NCBI RefSeq assembly: GCF_030814135.1
Contig: NZ_JAUSUQ010000015.1
Span: 1 to 64,000, forward strand
DNA length: 64,000 nucleotides
Source: Caldalkalibacillus uzonensis
Lineage (GTDB): Bacteria; Bacillota; Bacilli; Caldalkalibacillales; Caldalkalibacillaceae
Reading direction: 5' to 3'
The translations under genes and the position numbers were made by a program. Of the stretch, positions 24,160-33,729 are shown piece after piece; the first letter of the stretch is position 1, and each line of letters starts with the position of its first letter. The notes beneath the pieces were generated by a model. That model did not search any database. It saw only the letters and a program-made list of their open reading frames with translations, and was not told the origin of the DNA.

Positions 24160-26433
24160 ATGGCCATTCGAGAGGAAGAGCTTTATCGTAAAAATAAATT
24201 TCCCATCGGTTGGGACGGAAAAACGCTTAAGCAAATGAGGATGGAGATTGATGAGATCAGCAGGGCCACAGGCCATTATGCGGGATTGAAAGAACTGCCT
24301 TTTAAAGAAGCAGAGCCGATCCGCTATGAAAAAATCTTCTCCAAATTGCGCGGTGGGGTTGTTCATGCCAGGGAAACGGCCAAAAAGGTAGCCGCCTCCC
24401 CGATTGTTGAACAGGAAGGGGAACTTTGCTTTACGCTGTATACACCGGAAGGAGACTCTATCGTCACTTCGACGGGGATTATTATACACGTCGGGACGAT
24501 GGGAGCAGCGATCAAATACATGATCAAAAACGACTATGAAGACAACCCCGGGATTGAAGACGGTGATATCTTCTGTAATAATGACTGTCAAATCGGAAAC
24601 GTACACCCGTGTGACGTGCACACCATTGTACCCATCTTTTATGACGGGGAATTGATCGGCTGGGTTGGCGGCGTTACCCATGTCATCGATGTGGGCGCAA
24701 CGGCACCTGGAAGCATGACCGTAGGACCAGTCACACGCTATGACGACGGGTATCAGGTGGCTTGCCGGAAAATTGGCGCGAATGACACTTTGTTCAAAGA
24801 TTGGCTCATTGAAAGCCAACGCTCTGTGCGTACGACCAAATATTGGCTGTTGGACGAACGAACTCGTCTCGCCGGTTGCCACATGATACGCGACCTCGTC
24901 CTCGATATCGTCAATGAAGAAGGCATCGAGGCCTACAAGCAATTTATCCGCGAAGTGATCGAAGACGGACGACGGGGCTTTATTAATCAAGTCAAAACCT
25001 TGCTCATTCCGGGACGATACCGCCAAGTCTCCTTTGTCGACGTGCCGTATAAAAATTTGGATGTTCCGCCATATGCTAAGGTGGATACGATCATGCACGC
25101 ACCGACGGAGGTCATCGTGCATAAAGACGGCAAATTCGAGATCGACTTCGAAGGGGTTAACCGTTGGGGATGGCACAGTTATAATGCCACACCAGTCTCC
25201 ATCACGAGCGGCATTTGGGTGATGATGTCTCAAACGCTCATCCCAAATGACCGGGTCAATGACGGCGCCTATTACGCCAGTCAGTTCGATTTGCCATATG
25301 GTTCTTGGTTAAATCCCGACGACATCCGCACAGCGCACAGTTACGCTTGGCACTTCCTCGTCTCCGCTTGGAGTCCGTTATGGCGGGCCTTGAGCCGCAA
25401 TTATTTTGCCCGCGGCTATCTGGAAGAAGTCAACGCCGGAAATGCCAATACATCCAACTGGCTGCAAGGCGGCGGTTACAATCAGTTTAACGAAAACCAC
25501 GCTGTGAACAGTTTTGAATCAGCTGCTGAAGGTGTCGGGGCAAGTGCCGTACGGGATGGAATCAGCCACGCCGCAGCTATTTGGAATCCGGAAGGCGACA
25601 TGGGCGATATGGAAATTTGGGAATTGGCCGAACCGCTCATCTATTTAGGCAGAAGCATCAAGCCCAACACGGGCGGTTACGGCAAATACCGGGGAGGCAG
25701 CGGATACGAGACATTACGCTTAGTATATGGCGCCAAAGACTGGACCATGTTTTTCATGGGTAACGGTTATATCTCCAGTGATTGCGGGCTGATGGGCGGC
25801 TATCCGGCCGCATCAGGCTATCGTTTTGAGGCGCACGGAACGGACATTAAAGAGCGGATCGAAAAACGATTACCCATTCCGACTGGCGGCGATCCGGATC
25901 CTGACAACCCTCAATACGAAACAGTCATGAATGCCAAAGAAGTCGTTCGTGACAAACAATCGATTACGACCGAAACCATCTTTGAAAACTATGATCTGTA
26001 TCTCAATTATTTACGCGGAGGCCCGGGATTCGGTGATCCACTGGAAAGAAAACCGCACATGATCGAAGCAGACCTGAACGAAGGTCACTTGCTGCCCCGG
26101 TTTGCCGAGAGCGTGTACGGCGCTGTTGTGTATCAGGATGAAACAGGCACCTACAAAGTTGATGTCGAAAAAACAGCACAACGCCGCCAAGAAAAGAGAA
26201 GAGAGCGCCTAAAGCGGGGCGTGCCGGTCAAAGAGTGGATGAAACAAGAAAGAGAAAAAATTATCAACAAAGAGGCGTCCGTACAAGTTCAGCATATGTA
26301 TGCTTCAAGTTTCGGCCTGAGTGAAAAATTCTTTAATGAGTTTAAATCATTTTGGTCTTTACCTGCTGATTGGGTGTTAAAGGAAGAGGAGTTGGATATG
26401 CCAACCTTCGGAGTTAAAATCAAGCGGAATTAG
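24160..26433 (+). CDS. acxB: Acetone carboxylase alpha subunit (HyuB/oxoprolinase-B family)
   Basis: Large catalytic partner of AcxA. The 757 residues follow the hydantoinase B pattern, with an N-terminal RGGVVHARETAKKVAASP block, CNNDCQIGNVHPCDVHTI, a conserved GGVTHVIDVG segment, the central ARGYLEEVNAGNANTSN and a late NTGGYGKYRGGSGYE glycine-rich region. The metal-binding acidic and histidine residues expected for the Mn site are in the D-C-Q/H-P-C-D-V-H region. The ATG is preceded by AGGGAGGAA. GC content of acxAB is visibly higher than that of the flanking ligase and thiolase genes, compatible with separate origin. Acetone rather than acetophenone as substrate is supported by the adjacent gamma-subunit gene. 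Confidence 0.92.
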   Translation: MAIREEELYRKNKFPIGWDGKTLKQMRMEIDEISRATGHYAGLKELPFKEAEPIRYEKIFSKLRGGVVHARETAKKVAASPIVEQEGELCFTLYTPEGDSIVTSTGIIIHVGTMGAAIKYMIKNDYEDNPGIEDGDIFCNNDCQIGNVHPCDVHTIVPIFYDGELIGWVGGVTHVIDVGATAPGSMTVGPVTRYDDGYQVACRKIGANDTLFKDWLIESQRSVRTTKYWLLDERTRLAGCHMIRDLVLDIVNEEGIEAYKQFIREVIEDGRRGFINQVKTLLIPGRYRQVSFVDVPYKNLDVPPYAKVDTIMHAPTEVIVHKDGKFEIDFEGVNRWGWHSYNATPVSITSGIWVMMSQTLIPNDRVNDGAYYASQFDLPYGSWLNPDDIRTAHSYAWHFLVSAWSPLWRALSRNYFARGYLEEVNAGNANTSNWLQGGGYNQFNENHAVNSFESAAEGVGASAVRDGISHAAAIWNPEGDMGDMEIWELAEPLIYLGRSIKPNTGGYGKYRGGSGYETLRLVYGAKDWTMFFMGNGYISSDCGLMGGYPAASGYRFEAHGTDIKERIEKRLPIPTGGDPDPDNPQYETVMNAKEVVRDKQSITTETIFENYDLYLNYLRGGPGFGDPLERKPHMIEADLNEGHLLPRFAESVYGAVVYQDETGTYKVDVEKTAQRRQEKRRERLKRGVPVKEWMKQEREKIINKEASVQVQHMYASSFGLSEKFFNEFKSFWSLPADWVLKEEELDMPTFGVKIKRN

Positions 26434-26476
26434 GATAAAAAGAGCAGATCAGAACCAACAAAATTCAGACGGTGGG

Positions 26477-26989
26477 GTGAGTGATTTGACGGTTTATGAT
26501 CGTAAGACGATTGAGGAGTTGATCGACGGCACGATCGAGTTTTATAAATTAAAAGAAATGCTGTCCAACTTTAAGGACAGGGACCGTTTTGACAAGTATA
26601 TCAGCATATTGCAGGAACGGGTGCCCTGGGATGATCCGATCCTGTTGCCGGCAGGACTTCACTTATACATCGTTCAAAAACCGGATGGTCAGCGTATTGT
26701 GAAGTGCGATTGCGGTCACGAATTTTGTGATTATCGCGACAATTGGAAGTTGCATGCCTTAATTCATGTGCGCGATACAGAGGAAAAAATGGCTGAACTG
26801 TATCCGAAACTGTTAGCTCCAGATCCACAGTGGCAGGTTATACGTGAGTATTATTGTCCAAACTGTGCGACCCAACTCGAAGTGGAAGCAGTGACGCCGT
26901 GGTATCCGGTCATAAAAGATTTCGAGCCTGATATAGATACGTTCTATACGGAATGGTTGCAAAAACCGCTCCCTGGGTCAAAGGGATAA
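26477..26989 (+). CDS. acxC: Acetone carboxylase gamma subunit
   Basis: Small zinc-binding subunit specific to acetone carboxylases. The 170 residues contain ILLPAGLHLYIVQ, a KCDCGHEFCDYRDNWKLHALIHVRD block split around CxC and H, and REYYCPNCATQLEVEA with the CPxC zinc pair. The C-terminus ends FEPDIDTFYTEWL, typical for the family. The start is GTG 26477, with TTG 26486 as an alternative; the stretch GGTGGGG serves either. Third gene of the operon, followed by a strong bidirectional terminator. Its presence distinguishes this from other hydantoinase-like carboxylases. Confidence 0.92.
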   Translation: MSDLTVYDRKTIEELIDGTIEFYKLKEMLSNFKDRDRFDKYISILQERVPWDDPILLPAGLHLYIVQKPDGQRIVKCDCGHEFCDYRDNWKLHALIHVRDTEEKMAELYPKLLAPDPQWQVIREYYCPNCATQLEVEAVTPWYPVIKDFEPDIDTFYTEWLQKPLPGSKG

Positions 26990-27034
26990 AATCTGAGAAG
27001 CTATTGTACTGAGATTGTTCCTGAGACACAAGAA

Positions 27035-27070
27035 GGGGCTGTCTCAAAAGTCTGGAGACAGCCCCATTTT
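27035..27070. terminator. Bidirectional terminator between acxC and the sigma-54 activator gene
   Basis: A perfect 11-bp stem, GGGGCTGTCTC (27035-27045) with GAGACAGCCCC (27055-27065), has a 9-nt loop and is followed by ATTTTA on the plus strand. It separates the converging acxC and activator genes. Confidence 0.9.
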
Positions 27071-27083
27071 ACTTTGAACCGAT

Positions 27084-29156
27084 TCACCTTAACCCGTACT
27101 TTTTGATTTTACGGTATAACGTCGTCCGGGCAATATTGCATTTTTTGGCCACCGCTGATAAATTCCAATTTGTCTGATCGAGCAATTGGAGCAACAATTT
27201 CTTTTCCTTGATTTCTAATGGGGATAAGTTCTTGTCTTGCTGCTGGGCATGGATGAGGTCATTTTCCCCTTCACTAAGGGACAAACCGGATGTCTCCTGC
27301 CCCTGCCCATAACCTTCAGTAGGGTCACGATGTCTTTCCTGCTGCCGTATTGTTGACGGGAGATGCTGAGGTTGTATGTAAGCTGTCTCTGCAAAAATAA
27401 CGGCATATTGAATAACGTTTTGCAGCTCACGGATGTTTCCAGGCCAGGAATACGATTCAAACAGAGATAAGGTACTCTCATCCAAACCGTCAATATTTTT
27501 ATTGTGTTGACGTGCATATTCTTTGAGAAAATAATGAGCCAGCGAAGGGATATCCTCTTTCCGCTCCCGCAAAGGGGGCATGTGTATGTCTACCACATTC
27601 AAGCGATAATACAAATCCTTGCGGAAACGCCCTTCCCGGACCATCTCCTCCAAATTTTTATTCGTCGCAGCAATGATACGTACATTGACTCTCCTGGGGG
27701 CGGAAGCGCCCAGCCGCAATACCTCACTCTCCTGTAAGACACGGAGCAAATAGACTTGCAGATCCAACGGCATTTCCCCGATTTCATCCAGAAACAATGT
27801 TCCGCCGTCTGCTTCTTCGAATTTCCCCTTTTTTCCTGCTTTGGCGCCACCGGTAAAAGTGCCAGGTTCATAACCAAACATTTCGCTTGCCATAAGCTCC
27901 TTCGGAATCGCACCGCAGTTAATGGCCAAAAATGTTTCTTTTTTACGCGGGCTGGCCTCATGAATTGTGCGGGCGATCTTTTCTTTTCCTGTACCGCTTT
28001 CACCGGTCAACAGGACGGGTACATCAGTATGGGCCACTTTCTGACATTGACGGATAACATTTTTAATGGCGTTGGATTGGCCAACGATGTGCTGCCACGG
28101 CTGGACATCATCAATAAGATAAAATGTACGGTTAATCTTGTTGATGTTTTTAAAAACGATTAAGTAACCGGCTATATCTTGATTGCACTGCAGGCGTTCA
28201 ATGCAGGCGTTACATCCGAATGCAGGTAATTCAACTTCGCTTTTCGTGTTGTTTTGCTGCTGTGGTGGACTTTGTGAATGCCTGACAAGTTCATTGACAA
28301 GCGGGTGGAATTCAGGTTTACTTTGCAAGTCTTTCCATTTTGAAAGTTGGAAATATTTAAGCATATGCGGATCACCTTTTACAACTTCCATGGCCGGATT
28401 TAAGAGTAAGACACCGTCATTTGGCCATCGGTTAACGGCTTGATCATAACTTGAGACTAAATAGTGATGCATGTCGGTCAATGACTGTTGGAATTGCTGC
28501 TGAATGGTAAAAGCGCTGGACAGAGCGGTGGCTAAAGTGTGAGGTTGTGCATCAGGCCAAAGTCCGGTAAGATCAAGGGCACCCAGCACTTCATTGGTAA
28601 ATGGATGAAGAATGGGAGCAGATGAGCACGTCCAGGGGTGACATCCTTGGCAAAAATGTTCTGCCGAAAAAATTTGCGTCGGTTGTTTAGTTACGATAGA
28701 TGTGCCGATTGCATTCGTTCCCGCTGCTTGTTCACTCCAATCTGCTCCTGGAACAAAGTTCATTTTTTCCGCTTCATTAAGAATACGGCGTTCACCTTTC
28801 AGATAGATAATCCGGCCGTTTTGATCGCATAAGGTGACAATGTAACCCGTCCCTGAAAGATGAAAAGATAAATCATCGATAATCGGTTTGGCAATCCGGT
28901 ACAGTTGAGAATTTTGGAGCAACTCCGTTAACTCTTTGTCGGTCAAGGCAAGCTTTGTTTCTTTTTGGCCTGGATCAACGCGGAGCGCCTGACAACGTTG
29001 CCATGATTGCAGGATTATTTCCCGTAATTTCTCTGTAAAAGGATTGCCGCCGGGGGGAGGATTTCCCTTAACGAAGTGTTCCCATGCATACTGTAATTCA
29101 GTGTTTTTTTGAGCCAGTTCACGGGTTGAGTATATAGCTATGTTGGGGTTTTTCAT
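27084..29156 (-). CDS. acxR: Sigma-54-dependent activator, AcoR/AcxR type
   Basis: Enhancer-binding protein expected to switch on acxABC. Domains in order: a GAF-like sensory region (about 80-220, with [15 protein letters not shown]), a linker with three cysteines in C-x2-C-x5-C spacing (315, 318, 324), an AAA+ domain with Walker A GESGTGKE (385-392) and Walker [12 protein letters not shown], and a C-terminal Fis-type helix-turn-helix ([20 protein letters not shown]). No receiver domain, so it likely senses a ligand directly. The sigma-54 contact loop reads GTFTGG instead of GAFTGA. The ATG follows GGAGGG. The gene is convergent with acxC. Two palindromic sites and a sigma-54 promoter stand before acxA. 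Confidence 0.88.
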   Translation of the reverse strand: MKNPNIAIYSTRELAQKNTELQYAWEHFVKGNPPPGGNPFTEKLREIILQSWQRCQALRVDPGQKETKLALTDKELTELLQNSQLYRIAKPIIDDLSFHLSGTGYIVTLCDQNGRIIYLKGERRILNEAEKMNFVPGADWSEQAAGTNAIGTSIVTKQPTQIFSAEHFCQGCHPWTCSSAPILHPFTNEVLGALDLTGLWPDAQPHTLATALSSAFTIQQQFQQSLTDMHHYLVSSYDQAVNRWPNDGVLLLNPAMEVVKGDPHMLKYFQLSKWKDLQSKPEFHPLVNELVRHSQSPPQQQNNTKSEVELPAFGCNACIERLQCNQDIAGYLIVFKNINKINRTFYLIDDVQPWQHIVGQSNAIKNVIRQCQKVAHTDVPVLLTGESGTGKEKIARTIHEASPRKKETFLAINCGAIPKELMASEMFGYEPGTFTGGAKAGKKGKFEEADGGTLFLDEIGEMPLDLQVYLLRVLQESEVLRLGASAPRRVNVRIIAATNKNLEEMVREGRFRKDLYYRLNVVDIHMPPLRERKEDIPSLAHYFLKEYARQHNKNIDGLDESTLSLFESYSWPGNIRELQNVIQYAVIFAETAYIQPQHLPSTIRQQERHRDPTEGYGQGQETSGLSLSEGENDLIHAQQQDKNLSPLEIKEKKLLLQLLDQTNWNLSAVAKKCNIARTTLYRKIKKYGLR

Positions 29157-29281
29157 AGCTATCCCTCCAACTTAATATGTCTCACAATTTATAATATTAT
29201 AACATCAATTCGTCTTATATGTAAAAAAACATTTGTTTACCCGTGAAACACCACGTGGACAAATCATAATGAACTATACCA

Positions 29282-30191
29282 TCATACGGTAACGGTTGGT
29301 TCAAGTACAGTCAAAGTATTATTGACGGTATCCAGATTAACAGTGGCACCGATTGGAATAGTCGCCTTATAGAAACCATGGGCAGTAGCCAGGTTGGTCA
29401 TGAGCGGTTTTCCTAACGGCACTAATAAAGCATTTATCAAATCTTGATACGATGTGCCGTAAGAGACAGGGCAATTGGTGCATTCCCCCATGATAATGCC
29501 CAGACAATTGTCAAATTTTCCTGCCATCAACAGCTGTATTAAATACCGGTAAATCAGCGTTGTGGGTGTATTGGTATCTTCTAAGAACAGGATTTTCCCG
29601 TCCATGGTGTGCCAAGCGTATTGACGATCGAGGTTAGATTGCCACCCACGATAGGGGCAGTGACATTGCTGGAACCAAGCTAATCAGGGGGATGCCCGGG
29701 GGATTGAGGATCATCCTGGGTGCAGTCAATGTAGAGGTTGCTGTAAAAAATTGATCGAAATTATAAGCGGGTGTGTCCGGCCGAAAATCAATCAGCATCA
29801 AACTGTGAAAGGTAACTAAGTCACTCAGCTGGTACAAAATATTAAGTAATACGGTTATGTCGCTGTATCCTGTGACGATTTTAGGGTTGTCTCTTATCAC
29901 GTCATAATCCAGATAGGGAAGCATGTTCTGAACTCCTGTCCCACCCCGTGTGGGCAGTATCATTTTCACTCTTGGGTCCGTAAACATCGTCATGACGTCC
30001 TCAGCCCTCTGTTCAGCTGGTGCAGTGACAATACCTTCAAAAGCATAAACATACCTGCCAAAAACGACATTAAAGCCCATCGCGATCAATGTTTGTACTC
30101 TGGCATTAATCAAGTTCGCATCAAGAGGACTGCCAGGTGTCACCAAGCCAATGGTATCTCCCCTCTGCAACAACGGTGGTTTAATGGCCAT
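29282..30191 (-). pseudogene. S66-family LD-carboxypeptidase/immunity-type peptidase, broken
   Basis: Serine peptidases of family S66 trim murein peptides or inactivate microcin-like compounds. The N-terminal part from ATG 30191 (RBS AGGAGG) shows DTIGLVTPGSPLD, ILPTRGGTGVQNMLPYLDYD and VTGYSDITVLL with the nucleophile region. The frame breaks at about 29672-29690; a shifted frame then reads NVTAPIVGGNLTSIVNTLGTP, and a second shift near 29605 gives GKILFLEDTNTPTTLIYRYL and the C-terminus ending at 29282. Two frameshifts within 90 bp make this a probable pseudogene, or a low-quality stretch. If repaired it would be about 300 residues, normal for S66. Confidence 0.8.
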
Positions 30192-30318
30192 ATTTTACCT
30201 CCTGCACTCATGTTCATTTTATTCATGCTAAGATGTATATGCTTTAAAACCACCAGCATTGATGCCTATTTTTAATAGGAAGGTAACACCCGGCATATAA
30301 AAGTTTTTATTTTGTGTC

Positions 30319-30373
30319 TTGAAAATATCTCCAACATCTGATATAGTACATTACAACACTAATGCACTATATC
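30319..30373 (+). promoter_or_regulatory. Promoter and GntR operator of the ytr-type operon
   Basis: TTGAAA (30319-30324), a 17-bp spacer and TATAGT (30342-30347) form a sigma-A promoter. A long inverted repeat, GATATAGTACATT (30340-30352) with AATGCACTATATC (30361-30373), one mismatch, covers the -10 and start site. The GntR protein encoded 18 bp further on is the obvious ligand. Confidence 0.8.
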
Positions 30374-30390
30374 GGAAAAGGAGGGTAGAT

Positions 30391-30786
30391 GTGCCCTTGC
30401 CAATTAATCCAGATGGGACGAAACCAATCTATGTTCAGATAGCTGAATGGTTAGAAACGGAGATTTTGTCAGGCAATATTGCTGCTGATGAAAAAATTTA
30501 CTCCCAATATCAACTGGCTGAGATGTTTAACATTAACCCAGCTACCGCAGCTAAAGGATTAAAATTGTTGGCTGAACAAAACATTCTCTACAAAAAACGG
30601 GGGTTAGGCATGTTTGTCTCTTCGCAAGCAAAAGAATTGATCCTCCACAGGCGCAAAAACGAAACCTTAATCCACCTGGTTGAGGAGCTCATCACTGAAG
30701 CCCAGCGTGTGGGTCTCAGTGAAACTGAATTGTTGTCTTTAGTCCAATCTTCATATCAACAACGCAAGGGGAAAGGGGAATCTTGA
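30391..30786 (+). CDS. GntR-family regulator, YtrA subfamily
   Basis: Repressor of the ABC transporter genes that follow. From GTG 30391, with AAAGGAGGG correctly spaced, the protein is 131 residues. A longer frame from 30319 would start inside the promoter. The winged helix-turn-helix spans about 15-80 (PIYVQIAEWLETEILSG, then YQLAEMFNINPATAAKG), and a short C-terminal helical tail replaces the usual ligand domain, as in YtrA, which responds to cell-wall antibiotics in Bacillus subtilis. The stop overlaps the next start (TGATG). Autoregulation is indicated by the large palindrome over the promoter. Confidence 0.9.
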   Translation: MPLPINPDGTKPIYVQIAEWLETEILSGNIAADEKIYSQYQLAEMFNINPATAAKGLKLLAEQNILYKKRGLGMFVSSQAKELILHRRKNETLIHLVEELITEAQRVGLSETELLSLVQSSYQQRKGKGES

Positions 30787-31688
30787 TGCATGTCATTGAA
30801 ACGGAAAAGCTGAGCAAAGTATATGGTTCTGCCACAGCGATTGACCAGCTTTCCTTGACCATTGGAGAAAACAAACTGATCGGTTTGATTGGGCGCAACG
30901 GGGCTGGCAAAACGACTCTGATGAAACTGATCGCTGGCTATCTTTTACCCTCGGCTGGCCAGATCAAGGTCTTTGGAGAGCCGCCTTTCAACAATCTGAC
31001 AGTCTCTAGCAACATGATTCTGACCAATGACCGCCTGCCTGTTATACCCACGCTGACCATTGCCGAGATCATGGATAGCATGGCCCTATTTTATCCCCAC
31101 TGGGATCATGGACTGGCCAAACGCTTGTGTCAATATTTTGAATTGAATTCCAAAGTCTACCCGAATACATTGTCCAAAGGGCAACAAAGCACCTTGTACA
31201 CCATTATTGGCATTGCTGCCCGCTGTCCCTTAACGATGCTTGATGAGCCAACCACAGGGATGGATAAAGCGGTACGTAAGGATATCTACCGGGTGTTGCT
31301 CAAAGATTATCTCAACCATCCCCGCACCATGATCATTTCCAGTCACTTGCTGAACGAGCTGGAAGAGATCCTGGAAGAGATTATCTTGCTCGATAAGGGA
31401 CAAAAAAAAGTGCATTTGCCTGTGGAGGAATTAAGCCGGCTGGTGATCCGGCTGAGAGGTAAAAAAGACGCGCTGGCACCTGTGTTAGAGACAAAGCTGG
31501 TCATTGACCAGCAACCGCTGGGCCCTGACAGCCTCACTGTGGTCGTGAAGAATGAGTTGCCGGAGGATCTGCTGCGCTCTCTTCGTCAGCAACAGGTGGA
31601 AATATTGTCTGTGCCCACAGATGAAACTTGCGTCTATCTGACCAAAACGAGACAAGGAGGCATTGATGATGTCTTTAACCACAACTAG
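30786..31688 (+). CDS. ABC transporter ATP-binding protein
   Basis: ATPase of an ABC-2-type exporter. Walker A GRNGAGKT lies near residue 37, the signature LSKGQQ near 122 and Walker B TMLDEPTTGMD near 150. A C-terminal extension after about 215 is typical of YtrB-like ATPases. The roughly 300 residues start at ATG 30786, overlapping the regulator's stop by one base. The 3' end overlaps the permease gene, which implies tight coupling. The substrate is unknown; relatives are induced by lantibiotic-like or lipid II-targeting compounds. Confidence 0.9.
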   Translation: MHVIETEKLSKVYGSATAIDQLSLTIGENKLIGLIGRNGAGKTTLMKLIAGYLLPSAGQIKVFGEPPFNNLTVSSNMILTNDRLPVIPTLTIAEIMDSMALFYPHWDHGLAKRLCQYFELNSKVYPNTLSKGQQSTLYTIIGIAARCPLTMLDEPTTGMDKAVRKDIYRVLLKDYLNHPRTMIISSHLLNELEEILEEIILLDKGQKKVHLPVEELSRLVIRLRGKKDALAPVLETKLVIDQQPLGPDSLTVVVKNELPEDLLRSLRQQQVEILSVPTDETCVYLTKTRQGGIDDVFNHN

Positions 31689-32412
31689 CCTGGCCCACAA
31701 TGTCAAGCAACTCTACCGCTACAAACTGCATGCCTATTTTACCGTATTTGGGTCATTAATTGCCGTGCAGCTGCTAGGATTACTCCTTTCTCTTAATGGA
31801 GTGGGCCAGTTCGCAACGTATTTTGATCATATCTATATTCATGTGAATCATTTCTCCGCCAATTTCATTATTATATTCAGCCTGATGTGGGTATTTATTA
31901 TTGCTGTGACGGTCACCACCCAACCTTACCGGGACGCCGATTTTGTGTTTGTGGCCAACCGGATGAGCAGTCATTTGTCCAATATCCTTTTTCTGCTCAC
32001 GGCCAGTGTGATTGGGGGCGTCACAGCTATGTTGTGCGGTTTTGTCCTTAAACTGGTGGCTGGGTACATACTCTATCAGGATCTGGTATTCCAGCAGACG
32101 CTTTCACTGCCTGAACTGCTGCTCGGCCTTGCCGCGGCCAGTTTGTACATGATTCTCCTCAGCTCAGCTGGCTTTTTGGCCGGTATGCTCTCACAACTGC
32201 ACAAGGCCGTTAAGTTTGTACTCCCAGCATTAGTGTTGGCCATGCTTATCATGGAAACAGGAAGTCCCAGATTACCAATTATGATCATGCTGGCCCAATT
32301 TTTCACAAATGAGGATTCATTTGTTATCTTTGTCATCAAAGTAGCGGCCAGTTCAAGCCTGCTGTTTGGCACTGCCCTACTGATTTCCAACCGGCTGGAG
32401 GTGAGACAATAA
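31666..32412 (+). CDS. ABC transporter permease, ABC-2 type
   Basis: About 248 residues with six hydrophobic segments and a short loop between the second and third, as in small ABC-2 permeases paired with YtrB-type ATPases. The start is ATG 31666 or 31669 behind AAGGAGG, inside the ATPase gene's last codons. Its stop overlaps the next gene's start. No sequence motif tells the cargo. Confidence 0.8.
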   Translation: MMSLTTTSLAHNVKQLYRYKLHAYFTVFGSLIAVQLLGLLLSLNGVGQFATYFDHIYIHVNHFSANFIIIFSLMWVFIIAVTVTTQPYRDADFVFVANRMSSHLSNILFLLTASVIGGVTAMLCGFVLKLVAGYILYQDLVFQQTLSLPELLLGLAAASLYMILLSSAGFLAGMLSQLHKAVKFVLPALVLAMLIMETGSPRLPIMIMLAQFFTNEDSFVIFVIKVAASSSLLFGTALLISNRLEVRQ

Positions 32413-33128
32413 TGGGGGTTGTGGTTGTGTGGAGTTTACTGCTGTTAATTGTGATTCTCGTTCTGATGATCATCTTGATACAACGCTTGTTGAAAAGGGG
32501 TAACCGCTTCTGGACACTGAACCGTCTCAAATGGTTAAGTGGTGCATACTTGTTGATCTTGCTGCTCGCCCTGGCGCTCTATTATGTATTGCCTATAAAG
32601 GAGACCTCTGAGCTGAGGACGATCAGCTACGAGGAAGCAGAACAGCGCAGATTAGATTTTTACCGGGCTGTAGAGCAAGGCAAACTAGCAGAGCTTGAAC
32701 AGGATGACTTCCGGGAACAATGGCGGTTTGAAACATATGTTGAACGTCTCTACATTAAGCTGAATAAGACCGTTTATCCCGAAGAAATGGGTTCAGAACT
32801 TATCGTTGAACAAACAGATGACACTGAGGGAGCGATTGAGGTGCGGTACATAATGACACCAACAGTAATAGAGAGGCTCGATGTGACTGATCAACTCGAC
32901 ACTCCTCGCGTTGACTTACAGGGAGAACATTTGTTCATCCATTTTCCGGATCATCAAGAGCTGCGGCTGGCTCACTTCAGTAAGGCATTTACGATCAAAC
33001 AGTTCAGTGCTCCGGAATATATTGAGGGAGTGTCTTCCCCAGGAGCCAGTGCCTTGTATATCCGCCTGCCCCAGCATATTGAACTTGAGGCCAGTGACAA
33101 TCTGCCTATCCGCTGGGTTGGACAGTAG
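32412..33128 (+). CDS. Membrane-anchored protein of the ytr-type operon, function unknown
   Basis: 238 residues with two N-terminal membrane spans (about 3-25 and 40-60) and a roughly 170-residue hydrophilic domain, probably outside the cell, with alternating strands and no motif I recognise. It overlaps the permease gene by one base and ends the operon before a G+C-rich terminator. By position it could be a sensory or substrate-handling partner of the exporter. Confidence 0.7.
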   Translation: MGVVVVWSLLLLIVILVLMIILIQRLLKRGNRFWTLNRLKWLSGAYLLILLLALALYYVLPIKETSELRTISYEEAEQRRLDFYRAVEQGKLAELEQDDFREQWRFETYVERLYIKLNKTVYPEEMGSELIVEQTDDTEGAIEVRYIMTPTVIERLDVTDQLDTPRVDLQGEHLFIHFPDHQELRLAHFSKAFTIKQFSAPEYIEGVSSPGASALYIRLPQHIELEASDNLPIRWVGQ

Positions 33129-33167
33129 CCTATTAGCCGGCTAAGCATCGGTGCTCTTGAGTTTACA

Positions 33168-33193
33168 GGGGGCGTCACCGTCGCCCCCTTTTC
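33168..33193 (+). terminator. Terminator of the ytr-type operon
   Basis: The stem GGGGGCG (33168-33174) with CGCCCCC (33182-33188) has a 7-nt loop and is followed by TTTTCCCTTT on the plus strand, 40 bp after the last stop. The convergent gpx gene may use it weakly. Confidence 0.8.
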
Positions 33194-33231
33194 CCTTTAC
33201 TCCCTGCACAGTCTGAAAAAGGACTTGTGGA

Positions 33232-33729
33232 TTAAGCATTGGTGGCAGAACCCTGCCCTAATAAACGCTCAATATCGGGAGCTATTTTTAGAGGTGAGGT
33301 AGTGGGCGCGTAACGTTTGACAACCTGGCCATCCTTGTCGATCAGGAACTTGGTGAAATTCCATTTGATTTCATCCGTGAAGATCCCCTTCGCTTGCCGG
33401 GTCAGATAGCGGAACAAGGGGTGGGCTGAATTCCCTTTCACCTCCACCTTGGCGAACAGGGGAAACGTGGCATTGTAATTCGTCTGGCAAAAAGAAAGAA
33501 TCTCCTCCTCACTGCCTGGTTCCTGGTTCATGAACTGGTTGCAAGGAAAACCTAGCACAACAAATCCTCGATCCTTGTAAGTTTGGTAGAGTTGTTCCAG
33601 CTCCCGGTACTGTGGTGTAAAACCGCAGCGGCTGGCTGTGTTGACAATTAAAACCACCTGTCCCTTGTAATCTGCCAAAGATTGCTCTTGGCCATTAATC
33701 AAGCGGGCAGTAAAATCATAGATACTCAT
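33232..33729 (-). CDS. Glutathione peroxidase-family thiol peroxidase
   Basis: Reduces peroxides through a cysteine. In Bacillaceae the electron donor is normally thioredoxin or bacillithiol rather than glutathione. The 165 residues contain NTASRCGFT with the active cysteine near 36, LGFPCNQF with the second region, and IKWNFTKFLID with the W-N pair. It is a cysteine, not selenocysteine, form. The ATG overlaps the stop of the upstream pterin dehydratase gene, so they are co-transcribed. Confidence 0.93.
   Translation of the reverse strand: MSIYDFTARLINGQEQSLADYKGQVVLIVNTASRCGFTPQYRELEQLYQTYKDRGFVVLGFPCNQFMNQEPGSEEEILSFCQTNYNATFPLFAKVEVKGNSAHPLFRYLTRQAKGIFTDEIKWNFTKFLIDKDGQVVKRYAPTTSPLKIAPDIERLLGQGSATNA

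Noticed and set aside
24136-25233. 365-codon open frame on the minus strand inside acxB
   Set aside because: It is antisense to a well-supported carboxylase subunit, with no ribosome site or family resemblance. It reflects the GC-biased codon use of acxB.
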